Source: Clostridia bacterium (GTDB lineage: Bacteria; Bacillota; Clostridia; Oscillospirales; Acutalibacteraceae). From it: a stretch of DNA of 64,000 nucleotides. The notes below the pieces were generated by a model. That model saw nothing but the letters and a program-made list of their open reading frames with translations, made no database searches and was not told the origin of the DNA. Positions within the stretch are counted from its first letter, which is position 1. Each line of letters opens with the position of its first letter. The stretch spans positions 1 through 64,000 of the forward strand of contig JAFYSP010000011.1 of NCBI GenBank assembly GCA_017559305.1. The letters are read 5' to 3'. Shown piece by piece: positions 10,162 to 20,400 of the stretch. Both the position numbers and the translations under genes were made by a program.

Positions 10162-10189
10162 TTGATTAGCGCTAGATTTCTGCTAAAAT
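10162..10189 (+). promoter_or_regulatory. Possible promoter with central palindrome, upstream of the 10235 gene
   Basis: TTGATT (10162-10167) and TAAAAT (10184-10189, with TG two bases before it) are 16 bp apart. The spacer contains the perfect 8-bp palindrome TAGCGCTA (10167-10174), the kind of CG-centred core seen in LacI-family operators. Confidence 0.4.
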
Positions 10190-10234
10190 TAAAATTAACC
10201 CAATATTTATAAAAAATAAAGTGAGGTAAAAGCC

Positions 10235-11383
10235 ATGTCTGATAAGGTATTAAATCAGTTCAAACAAGAGGAAGAAGTAGAAGTAAAGGAAGTTACCAAA
10301 AAGTTAAAGGTGGCTATTATTGGTACAGGTTGGATTGCAAGCGCATATACAAATCCTATCAAGGAACTTGCAAATGTTGAGCTTGTAGCTCTTGCTGACC
10401 TTGTTCCCGGAAAAGCAGAGAAATTTGCTGAAAAATATGGCCTTACAGAGAAATATAACATTAACTATTATCCTTCTCATAAAGAACTTATCGATAACGA
10501 GAAAGACCTCGACGCAGTATTCGTATGTACATACAACACCACACACGCAGAGTGCGCTATTTATGCACTCGAGCATGGTGTAAACGTTCTTCTTGAGAAA
10601 CCCTTCACCGTAACTCTTGAAGAGGCGATTGCGGTTTGCAAGGCAGAGAAGAAGAGCGGTAAAGTTCTTTCCATTGGATTCCAGCCAAGAATGGATGAAA
10701 ATATGAGAATGATCAAGAAAATCGTTCAGTCGGGCGAACTTGGTCAGATCTATTATATTCAGACAGGCGGCGGCAGAAGACTTGGAATCCCCGGCGGTAC
10801 CTTTATCAAGAAGGAAACTGCAGGTGTTGGCGCACTTGGTGATATCGGTTGCTACTCCCTTGACCTTGTGCTTAATGCTATCGGTTATCCCAAGCCCCTC
10901 ACAGTTTCAGGTTACACCTCAGGATTCTTTGGTGTAAATCCCGAATATGTAAATGATGAATGTGTAAAAAATTTCAATGTTGATGATTTCGGCGCAGGCT
11001 TTATCCGTCTTGAAGGCGGCATCATTCTCGACTTCCGTATTGCATGGGCAATGAACCTTAACACCCCCGGTGATACTATCATTATGGGTACAAAGGGATC
11101 TCTCCGTGTTCCATCAACAGAGTGCTGGAATGGTACATTTGAGAAGCCTATGACCGTTTACAAGCGTGTTGCAGGTGAGCATATCGAGTATGAGGTTCCC
11201 CTCAAGACTACTCCCGAATATCTCTTCTTGCGTAAGGTTCGTTCCTTCCTTGAAGCAGTTGAAAACGGCACCGAAGCACCTGTTCCTTCAAAGGAAATTC
11301 TTTACAATCAGGCAATTATCGATGGTATTGTAAAGTCTAATGAACTCGGAAGAGAAATCGTTGTTGAGATTCCCGAAATCTAA
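10235..11383 (+). CDS. Gfo/Idh/MocA family oxidoreductase
   Basis: 382-residue NAD(P)-dependent sugar oxidoreductase. About 25 charged residues precede the Rossmann start KVAIIGTGWIASAYTNP (GxGxxA, about residues 28-44). The family EKP motif is in LLEKPFTVTLEEA near 130 and the catalytic-region motif is GALGDIGCYSLDLV near 205. Members oxidise or reduce hydroxyls of free or linked sugars and cyclitols. Gene order with a second Gfo protein, two TIM-barrel proteins and ThuA suggests stepwise oxidation/isomerisation of an imported glycoside. The RBS GTGAGG is modest. The substrate is not deducible. Confidence 0.9.
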   Translation: MSDKVLNQFKQEEEVEVKEVTKKLKVAIIGTGWIASAYTNPIKELANVELVALADLVPGKAEKFAEKYGLTEKYNINYYPSHKELIDNEKDLDAVFVCTYNTTHAECAIYALEHGVNVLLEKPFTVTLEEAIAVCKAEKKSGKVLSIGFQPRMDENMRMIKKIVQSGELGQIYYIQTGGGRRLGIPGGTFIKKETAGVGALGDIGCYSLDLVLNAIGYPKPLTVSGYTSGFFGVNPEYVNDECVKNFNVDDFGAGFIRLEGGIILDFRIAWAMNLNTPGDTIIMGTKGSLRVPSTECWNGTFEKPMTVYKRVAGEHIEYEVPLKTTPEYLFLRKVRSFLEAVENGTEAPVPSKEILYNQAIIDGIVKSNELGREIVVEIPEI

Positions 11384-11412
11384 ATTTCTTACCGCAAAAA
11401 GAGGTTAAAATT

Positions 11413-12480
11413 ATGTCCACTAAAGTTATGGGAGTCGGTATAATCGGCTATGGCGGTATAGGTAGTTTGCACCATAAAAAATGGCTTAAAACTTTACCAC
11501 AATTCAAGCTCTGCGGCGTTTGGGATATAAAACCCGAACGCCTCGAAATAGCCGAGCAAGAGGGTATTCACGCATATAAAAGTGAGGCCGACCTTCTTGC
11601 TGATAAGGAAATAGAACTTGTCATTATTGCCACCCCAAATGATGTTCATCTTCCAATAGCGATAAATGCGATGAACGCAGGTAAACACGTTGTATGTGAG
11701 AAGCCTGTTGCTATGAGCCTTGATGAACTTAAAGAAATGATTGCTTGCAGCAGAAAAAATAAGGTTATTTTCACAGTTGACCAAAATCGCCGTTGGGATA
11801 AAGATTTTCGTATGGTGAAAACTGCTATCGAAAACGGATACTTGGGCAAGGTGTATAACATTGAGTCACGTGTTTACGGCTCTCGCGGAATTCCGGGAGA
11901 TTGGCGCAAATATAAGGCACACGGTGGCGGAATGGTGCTTGATTGGGGTGTTCACCTCATCGATCAGGCAATTATTATAGCGGGCAACAGAAAACTTCTG
12001 TCCCTTTACACAACTCTTGATTATGCTCATGGTGGCGAATGTGATGATGGATTTTCCGTCTGCTTTAAGTTTGAGGATGACCTCACTTATCTTTGTGAGG
12101 TAAGAACAAATAATTATATCCAAATGCCTCGTTGGTACGTTGCGGGTAAGGATGGTACCTTGGTGATCAAAGATTGGTCATGTGACGGTGAAATCGTCCG
12201 CAAAGTAAAAGAAGACGCTGAGGCAAAACCAATTGCAGCATCTTCGGGTATGACCAAGACTATGGCTCCTCGCACAGAAGCCACGATAGAGCATTTGCCC
12301 CTTCCCGACGTTGACGTAACCGTTGCCGACTTTTTCCTTAATGTCAGAGCGGCAATCAGGGGAGAGGAAAAGCAAAATATAACAGCCGAACAACTTCTTG
12401 CATCCACCGAAATTATGGAGGCAATGTTCCGCTCGGCAGAGACCAACTCGGTAATAACCGAATTCGAATTTCAAAAATAA
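11413..12480 (+). CDS. Gfo/Idh/MocA family oxidoreductase
   Basis: 355-residue second oxidoreductase of the family, clearly a different paralogue from its neighbour. N-terminal nucleotide-binding motif is GVGIIGYGGIGSLHHKKW, the EKP motif is CEKPVAMSLDEL (about 96-107), and the C-terminal domain carries GGGMVLDWGVHLIDQA with the conserved D...H pair near 178-182. It starts 30 bp after the upstream oxidoreductase with a GAGG site, so co-transcription is likely. Two such enzymes may catalyse oxidation and later reduction at the same carbon, as known where 3-keto glycosides are intermediates; that role here is inference. Confidence 0.9.
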   Translation: MSTKVMGVGIIGYGGIGSLHHKKWLKTLPQFKLCGVWDIKPERLEIAEQEGIHAYKSEADLLADKEIELVIIATPNDVHLPIAINAMNAGKHVVCEKPVAMSLDELKEMIACSRKNKVIFTVDQNRRWDKDFRMVKTAIENGYLGKVYNIESRVYGSRGIPGDWRKYKAHGGGMVLDWGVHLIDQAIIIAGNRKLLSLYTTLDYAHGGECDDGFSVCFKFEDDLTYLCEVRTNNYIQMPRWYVAGKDGTLVIKDWSCDGEIVRKVKEDAEAKPIAASSGMTKTMAPRTEATIEHLPLPDVDVTVADFFLNVRAAIRGEEKQNITAEQLLASTEIMEAMFRSAETNSVITEFEFQK

Positions 12481-12484
12481 AATC

Positions 12485-12506
12485 AGGGCGGTTTATATAC
12501 CGCCCT
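12485..12506 (+). other. Intercistronic hairpin
   Basis: AGGGCGGT (12485-12492) and ACCGCCCT (12499-12506) form an 8-bp GC-rich stem with a 6-nt loop, 4 nt after the upstream stop. No T run follows, so it is more likely an mRNA 3'-end stabiliser or weak pause than a full terminator. Confidence 0.5.
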
Positions 12507-12543
12507 TAAACACTTTCTGCCATACAGCAGAGGAGGTAATATT

Positions 12544-13509
12544 ATGAAACTTTCAGTTTTAACGGTGCCATTGCAGTCACTTTCAGCCGAAGATGCTTTT
12601 AAGTATCTTTCTTCGTTGGGAGTAGAGCAGGTTGAACTCGGCACAGGCGGTTACACAAACTACAACCACTGTAACCCTGCAGTTCTTCTTGAGGATGATG
12701 GCAAGGTGGAAGAACTTAAAAATCTTCTCAAAAAATACAACCTTACAATTTCTGCGCTTTCCTGTCACGGCAACCCTGTCCACCCAAATAAAAAGGTTGC
12801 CGAGGAATATCATAAAGCGTATGTTGATACTTGCAAACTTGCTCAGAAACTCGGTGTTGAAACGGTCGTTACTTTTTCGGGTTGCCCTGGTGACTGCGAG
12901 AATTCCGAGCGTCCCAACTGGGTAACTTGCGCTTGGCCTAATGAATACGGCGAGATTTTGGAGTATCAGTGGAATGACGTTTTAATTCCTTATTGGAAGG
13001 AAGCGGTAAAGATAGCAAAAAGTTACGGAGTAAAGTATATCGCTCTCGAAATGCACCCCGGCTTTTGTGTTTACAACCCCTCAACACTTAAAAAACTCCG
13101 CAATGCAGTTGACGATATGATAGGTGCAAATTTTGACCCAAGCCACCTTATCTGGCAGGGAATGGATCCTTGTGTGGCAATAGGTGAACTTAAAGGCGCT
13201 ATATATCATTTCCACGCAAAAGATACCATTGTTGACCCGATAAATAAAGCCAAGAATGGTGTACTTGACACTCAGAATCTCGGCTCTCTTTCTGATAGAA
13301 CCTGGTTGTTCAGAACTGTTGGCTACGGAACGGGTGAAAAGAATTGGAAAGACATCTTCTCAAAACTCAAAACGGTCGGATATGACGGCGCTATCAGTAT
13401 TGAGCACGAAGACGGACTTATGTCTGTCAAAGAAGGTCTTGAAAAGGCAGTCGAAATCGTAGATAAACTCATAATCAGAGAAAATCCGGCAGAAATGTGG
13501 TGGGCGTAA
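12544..13509 (+). CDS. Sugar phosphate isomerase/epimerase-like TIM-barrel protein
   Basis: 321-residue xylose isomerase-like barrel, preceded by AGAGGAGG. Likely metal ligands sit on successive strands: Glu in IALEMHPGF (about 169), Asp in ANFDPSH (about 198), His in YHFHAKD (about 224) and Glu in SIEHEDGLMS (about 291). The WQGMDP and GYGTGEKNW stretches are characteristic of the longer subfamily found beside Gfo/Idh/MocA and ThuA genes. Its last codons overlap the ThuA gene start (TAATG), so the two are translationally coupled. Substrate unknown. Confidence 0.88.
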   Translation: MKLSVLTVPLQSLSAEDAFKYLSSLGVEQVELGTGGYTNYNHCNPAVLLEDDGKVEELKNLLKKYNLTISALSCHGNPVHPNKKVAEEYHKAYVDTCKLAQKLGVETVVTFSGCPGDCENSERPNWVTCAWPNEYGEILEYQWNDVLIPYWKEAVKIAKSYGVKYIALEMHPGFCVYNPSTLKKLRNAVDDMIGANFDPSHLIWQGMDPCVAIGELKGAIYHFHAKDTIVDPINKAKNGVLDTQNLGSLSDRTWLFRTVGYGTGEKNWKDIFSKLKTVGYDGAISIEHEDGLMSVKEGLEKAVEIVDKLIIRENPAEMWWA

Positions 13510-14255
13510 TGATAAAAGTAACAGTATGGAATGAAAATGCACACGAGAAGATTCTTCCTCGTGTCACCGAAATTTATCCGGGCGGAATACATGAAGAAGT
13601 CGCAAGAATACTCCGTGAGTGCGACGATATTGAGGTCCGCACAGCAACTTTAGACCAAGAAGAATGCGGACTCCCCGATGAAGTGCTCAACGATACCGAT
13701 GTGCTTATCTGGTGGGGACATATGCGCCATCCCGACGTTCCTGACGAACTCGTTGCAAAGATAAAAAGAAGAGTTCATCTCGGTATGGGATTTATAGCCC
13801 TTCACTCTGCCCATCATTCAAAAATTTTCAAAGCGCTTATGGGCACCGAATGTTATCTTCGTTGGAAAGAAAATCAGTTTGAGCGCATCTGGAATATAAA
13901 CCCCGCTCACCCCATTGCGCAAGGTATTCCTTCATGCTTCGTTTTGCCCGAGGAGGAAATGTACGGCGAGTTTTTCGACATTCCTCAACCCGAGTCGATA
14001 GTATTTCTCGGCTGGTATAAAGGGGGAGAGGTGTTCCGCAGCGGCTGTTGTTGGACAAGAGGCGCAGGCAAGATTTTCTATTGGCAGCCGGGCCACGAAA
14101 CCAACGAGGCATTCTTGAATCCTCATTGCAGAAGGGTTATTCAGAATGCAGTCCATTGGGCAGCACCTACCTTCTGGCGCAAGGATATACGCGTTCCTTA
14201 TACAGGCAAAAATGCAGAAGAAGACTATGCATTGGGAATAGAAGAAGAAATATAG
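13509..14255 (+). CDS. ThuA-like protein
   Basis: 248-residue ThuA-fold (class I glutamine amidotransferase-like) protein. The start is the ATG at 13509 that overlaps the upstream TAA. Recognisable features are VLIWWGHMRHPDV, GMGFIALHSAHHSKIFKALMG and GKIFYWQPGHETNEAF. The amidotransferase nucleophile Cys is replaced by His/Ser in the ALHSAHH elbow, as usual in ThuA, so amidotransferase activity is not expected. ThuA proteins occur in trehalose/disaccharide utilisation operons and in pathways with 3-oxidised sugars. It ends the 9224-14255 cluster and is followed by a terminator. Confidence 0.87.
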   Translation: MIKVTVWNENAHEKILPRVTEIYPGGIHEEVARILRECDDIEVRTATLDQEECGLPDEVLNDTDVLIWWGHMRHPDVPDELVAKIKRRVHLGMGFIALHSAHHSKIFKALMGTECYLRWKENQFERIWNINPAHPIAQGIPSCFVLPEEEMYGEFFDIPQPESIVFLGWYKGGEVFRSGCCWTRGAGKIFYWQPGHETNEAFLNPHCRRVIQNAVHWAAPTFWRKDIRVPYTGKNAEEDYALGIEEEI

Positions 14256-14264
14256 TGACTACAA

Positions 14265-14298
14265 AAAAGACTTCCTGTAATTCGGGAAGTCTTTTATA
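14265..14298 (+). terminator. Terminator after the ThuA gene
   Basis: AAAAGACTTCC (14265-14275) pairs with GGAAGTCTTTT (14285-14295), followed by an AT-rich tail. Confidence 0.85.
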
Positions 14299-14343
14299 TA
14301 TATTATATAAATATATTAGCATATTTTTGTTTATTATTTTGAG

Positions 14344-14391
14344 AGAATTATAAATATAATTCTTCCATTTTTGCAAAGGTTATGCTATAAT
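14344..14391 (+). promoter_or_regulatory. Promoter and palindromic operator for the giant GH13 gene
   Basis: TTCCAT (14363-14368) and TATAAT (14386-14391) are 17 bp apart, with TG upstream of the -10 (TATGCTATAAT). Just before and touching the -35 is the 8+8 bp palindrome AGAATTAT-AAAT-ATAATTCT (14344-14363), a good candidate for a regulator site. Confidence 0.55.
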
Positions 14392-14432
14392 GTATGTGTA
14401 TAATTTTATCCATTCTCGAAAGGGGTCAATTT

Positions 14433-17400
14433 ATGAAACTATCAAAGTTCTCAAAGCAAATCTTCTCTATGGTACTTGCGCTCACTATGGTTGTGGGCGT
14501 AGTATTTAGCGTAGATTTCCTTCCTGAACTCAAAGCAGACGCTGCCACAACAACTGATGCGGTCACAGATCTGTATCACGATTCGGCATCCTATTTCATC
14601 AGTAATATACAGCCCAAAGTCGGCGAAACTGTTACTATCAGAATGCGTGCCGTCAAAGGCAACTTGAGTTCTGCAAGACTTTATTACTACAATTTGGACA
14701 CAAATAGCAGTAGCTATGTGACGATGTCAAAATCGTCAACCCAATATGATAGATCGGGATACTATGAGTATTGGGAAGCTACGTTAACTATCCCCAATGC
14801 ATCGGGTATCAGATATTGGTTTAGAGCAACCAATAAGAGTGGATCATATAATCAAAATAAAAATTACTTCCTTGTTCAGTATGCTGATGCAGTATATAAC
14901 AGGATAAGAAGCTCTGCTGAATATGATATGGGTTGGCTTATTTCCACAAAGGTTCAGACACCTGATTGGGCAAAGGGATCTACTTGGTATTCTTTCGTAC
15001 CTGACGAGTTCTTCAACGGTGACCCTTCCAATGATGACTATGAGTCAGACGGAAACCTTGATATTTCTTGGAATAACAAGATTGATGAAAACCTCAATAA
15101 CAGATACGGCGGCGACTTCCAGGGCGTTATGGATAAAATCGCTTATATCAAGAGTCTTGGTGTTAACGGTATCTGCTTCAACCCTGTAAACTCTGCTAAT
15201 CAGAGCGTAGGTTACGGCTCATCAAACTTCAACCAGATCGAGTCCACCTTCGGTAATGCGCAGACCTACAAGAACTTCATCAACTTTATGCATGATAATG
15301 GTCTTCGCATTATGCAGGATATCGCAGTTTATCATACTGCAAACGACAGTATCATAGTCAATAGTTCAAATCGTTGGCCTACTCTTGGTTCGGGATTGAG
15401 CAACGGCAATGCAACAAACGTTGACAGCCCTTATTATTCAGTAATTGTTGACCATGTTCTTTCTAATAATGGAATATCAACTCCTCGTTGGGGCGGCTCT
15501 ATTATCAACCATAAAGACCCCATGACACAAGCACTCCTTTGGTCTACCGAAGAAGGCGCACTCGTCCGTTATTCAAATGATGCATTGGGCTATGGTGTTG
15601 ACGGTTTCCGTTTTGACTGCGGTGGCTGGATTAACGGTCACGATGAAAACGGTAAGGTAATCGGAACTACAGCAATTATGCAGGAAATTCGAGCTGCAAT
15701 TAAAGCTGTAAACCCCGAATCAGTTGTTCTTTCTGAATCATCCGGCTCAGGTCAGCTTAATGCGGGTGCTTATGATGCTGAATGGAATCTTAACTTCCTC
15801 AACTATACAACAGACATCTATAAAGGCAAGTCTACGTTGAGATCTCTCCGTAGTCTTATGACAAGTAAGTATCTTGCATTTGCTCGTCAGACATTGCTTT
15901 GTTCTCACTTACAGCTCAATACCCACGATAATCAGGGCAAGCATTTCAATGAGAATAATAAAAACACTCTCACAGCACTTAAACTTATTCAGATGACCAA
16001 TGTGGGTGCTCCTTCTGTATACTTCGGCGAAGAAACCAACTATACAGACGGTACAAACTATGGTTTTACATACTTCAATTGGGATGAGCGTACCTGGAAC
16101 TATGACGTTATGAATTTCACCAAGGCACTCCTTGAACTCCGTAACGAATATTCAGCAGTCAGAACAGGCGCAATTCTCGAGTATATGTCTGAGGGTGAGT
16201 ATTGGTATTATGGTCGCTTTGATGAAAATGGCGCTGTTCTTACAGTAGCAAACAATACATCAACAGCAACAACCACAACCATCTCTGCTTACAAAATGGG
16301 TGTTGCAACAGGTGAAACCCTTACCGATTGGTTCACAGGCAAAACCTATACAGTTGATTCTTCAGGCAACGTAACAGTAGATGTTCCTGCAGGTGGTACA
16401 ATCTACGTTACAGGAAACAAGAGATCAAGCTATACATCAGGTTTTGAGGCAACTGATATCACAAACGATACAACCGATAATGGTAAAAACGTTGGATTCA
16501 CAGTCGGCGGCTCAGACGTAACCGCAACCTATAAGGCAAACGGTACAGTAAGCGTTGCAGGTAACAGTTCAGCAGTTGTTAAGGATGCCATTATCGGCAA
16601 GAACTTCACAATGTCCGGCGATATTACATTTACAGCGGCTGAAAATTCAACAGCACAGGCAAATCAGCTCGGTATTTCTATTGGAGAAACCGTAATTGAA
16701 GGAAAAACCTATAAAGTGGGTGCCGTTTTAAGACCCTATATTTCAAGCGGCGCACAGTATATCCTTTGCCTTACAGCAAGCTATAATGATTCCGATAGCA
16801 AGTGGATTGGTGTTACAAGCGGTCCCACTATAAATAAGGGCGCTTCAAACACAGTTAACCTTAAGCTTGAACTTAATAACAATGTACTTAAAGCATATAT
16901 CAACGGCACATACAAAGCAGAAATGGATATATCTGCTTACAATATAGAAATAAAACCCGAATTCTTCAGCCGTTGTATTAGTGATGCGATTGCATTCGAA
17001 CTTTCTAATGTTTCTCTTACAGGCGATGTTTCAACAAGAAACACAGCCGTTTCAAGCACAAACGGAACTGTAACAGATACAAGATATAACGGTGTTATTA
17101 CTTCTACAGCAGATAGTTTAATGTTCTTTAATAAACCTGCATTCGGCGCATATTCATACGGCGCTTATGTAGACAGTACAAACGGCTCTGCAGCAGTTAT
17201 GATTCGCGATACTCTCGCAAGTGATAGCGCTTACTACGCAGCGGTTTTGAACAAGGAAACACTTACAGTTTACTTAAGAAGTAAAGCAGGCGCTGTTCCT
17301 ACAGTTGTAACAACAAAAACAGCATCTAACGCAACCTATATCAAGGTTGAAAGAGATGAGAATAACATATTCAGAACCTATTTGGGCAGCGGAACAGATG

Positions 17401-20400
17401 CTTCTGTCAACTATGTTGCAGTAGACGGTTCTGCAGTATCTCTCGGATTGAATGACAGCAGTTACGTCGGATATTCAGTGCTTAACGGTACCGCTTCAGT
17501 TCGCTCAATCGGTAAGATAACCGCAGGCAATAATGTTTACAGTGATGACTTCAGCGGAACTGTAGTTAAACCTTTACTCGAAGGAACGCTTGATTCTTCC
17601 GCAACACTCGGCGGCGGTAAACTCACCTTAAAGCCGGGCCATATCTTTACAGCAAGAACTCCTTCTGATGACTGGACCTTCAAAACTAAATTCGGATTCA
17701 CTTCTACTACTGAAAACGATTTTGCAGGTCTTGTAAACTATCAGGATGCCGATACCTATCTCTTTGTGGGCAGAAAGGTGATTGACGGTAAGACAAAACT
17801 CGTATTCGGTAAGAATTCGGGCGGTAATATCATCAATTTTGCAATTGTAGACGATCCTAACCCCACCGCAGATATCACAATTCAGCTTCAGAGAATTTCT
17901 ACAATGTATACCGTTGTTTATACCTATGATGAAACAAAATGGTATTCACTCGGCGGAAAAGTATTCTTTAATATGTCGGATGAAAATCCCGGTATTATGG
18001 TAACAGGCGCTACCGATTGCGCATTTGATTTTGTTTCATTCGGTAATGCTGTAAATGACGGTGGAACGTATAATACACCTCATACACCTGACCTTAACAG
18101 TTTCGAGGTTACACAGGATAAATTCTCAGGCACGTATGATCTTAAACCTCTTGCAGGTACATGGACCAATTTCTATAATGGCGCACCCGTACCTGAAGGA
18201 TTCTTGCAGACCGATGCAGGAACTAATGCAATTCTTGCAGTAACAACCGCTAAATATGAAGACTTCAGAGTTGACGTAACACTCAAACTCGAGGGTGCTT
18301 CTTGGGCAGGCGTAAACTTCGGCAGAAAAAATCCTGAACAAATCGGTGGCGGCTATTTTGTAAAATATACAAATGACGGTAAGGTAGTCCTCGAAAAAGA
18401 CGGAACCATCATCAAGTCCTACACACTTACCGACGAAGTAGTTGATAACGGACATTTGAGAGTCCTCGTTGAATCAATCGACGGTAACGTTTACGTAAGT
18501 GTAGGTCAGAATGCAAAACCCGTTATCGAATTACTTGATTTTGAGTATGTATCAGGTTATATTGCACTCTGCACTGACGGCGTAGCAAGATTTAACAACC
18601 AGAATATTCTTCATATGTCTGCACAAATGTATAAACCCGATACTGCTGTTCAGTATTCTGATGCAGGCGTTCAGATAAGTAAAGGTACTACTTATTACAA
18701 AGTAACCGTTACTGAAGCCGGTATTTCAACAAGCTATACCGAAACACAGTATGTAAAGAAATTCGGCGATACAAATGAAGACGGCACAATTTCTGATGTA
18801 GAAAAAGAAGCAGCTAAAGCGGATTTTAATAGCAAATTGCGTGAAGCTAACGAAGAATTTGCTTCCAAGAGAATATTTGCTTCTATAAGAGGCGTTGCAT
18901 CTACCGACTTCGTTATTTCTACCCACTTGAGCTTTGTCAGAAAGTATACAAGCACTCAGGTTGATACTGATGAAAACGGTAATGCGGTCAATAAGGATCT
19001 TCCTAACTACTATGCCGATATGGTACAGCAGGCAGGTTTGCTTTTGGGTACAGCCGCAGGTAAAACCGAACTCAACAGTGACGGTATATACGTAAAATAT
19101 ACAAGCGAAGGCAAACTCTACCTCCAAAGAAACGGTGAAAATCTTGCAACACCTTATACAGTTGAGGGCTCCCCCCTTTCAATTGATTTGATGGTTGTTA
19201 AGAAGAGCGGTACATATTATGTATATGTAGAGGGTGGCAAAACTCCCGTATTCACATACACCGAAGCGATTTCTAACGGTGGCGCATTTACCTTCCTTGC
19301 AAACAATGTTGTAGCAGTATTTGACTGTATCCAGATTCATGACCTTGATCCCGTAGAGGATTATAAGGAAACATCGGCATATGTCGATTGGATGACCGAT
19401 GCAAACCACGCAAATAAGGGCGGCTACTTCTTCGATGACTTCTCAGACACTTCACTTTATGATGACGATTGGCTCGTTCATCATGGCGACGTATGGGAAG
19501 TAAAAGACGGCGCACTTGCAACAACTGAAGAAGTTGTTAACTCTAAATGGGAAACCGGCGTAGCTTACAATAAAGGTGTTTATTCCGACTTTATTCTTAA
19601 TTGGAAGATGAAGTACGTAAGCGGTGAAGAAAATTGGACTAACGGCTGGGTATCAGTCGGTTTCAGACGAGTTTCTCCAACATCTTATCATAATGCAAAC
19701 GGAACGTATCTGCTTTTATATCCAAACGGTGGCATTAGCAGATTGACAGTAAACCTTACCGATGAGGATAGAGCATACAATACCGAAAACGAAAAGTCAT
19801 ATCTTAAGGTTAATACCAAGGATCAGTGGCAGAACTTTACACTTGTTGTTCAAGGCTCGTCAGTAAGACTTTATAATGAAGGCAAACTCGTTTACCACGG
19901 ATATGATAACCTTTACAGAGAAGGATATATCGTATTTAAGTCATGTGCAGATATGGTTGAGTATGATGATATTGAAATCATTCCTCTTTCCACAAAATCT
20001 GCTCCTGTAGTTGATGATACTGATATTGCCGATGATCTCGAGGTTGTTGCAAACTACACTGATTACACAAGCAAATATCAGCAGAACAAAACAATCACAG
20101 TAGGTAGTTATCAGCCAATCACTTTCCCGAATTTTGCAGCTCCAAATGATAAATACAATCTTTCTGCAACATTATCTAAGGTAACCTCTACCGCAGGATA
20201 TCTTGAAACCAAGGTTGGCATTGTTAAGTACAATAACGAACAGTACGACCTCGTAATCAGAATGGATCCTTTCAAATCTTCGGCAGGACTTAACCCTGAA
20301 GCAACTCTTTGTCTCAAGTCTTCAAATACCACGGTAACTCTTGATTCCTGGTATATTCCGGAATTAACAACCAACAAGACTTCGTATGATTTAGATTTTG

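Noticed and set aside
18750..18850. EF-hand-like DTNEDGTISD as a dockerin in the GH13 protein
   Set aside because: Only one Ca-binding loop is seen, in mid-protein. Dockerins have two and are usually terminal.
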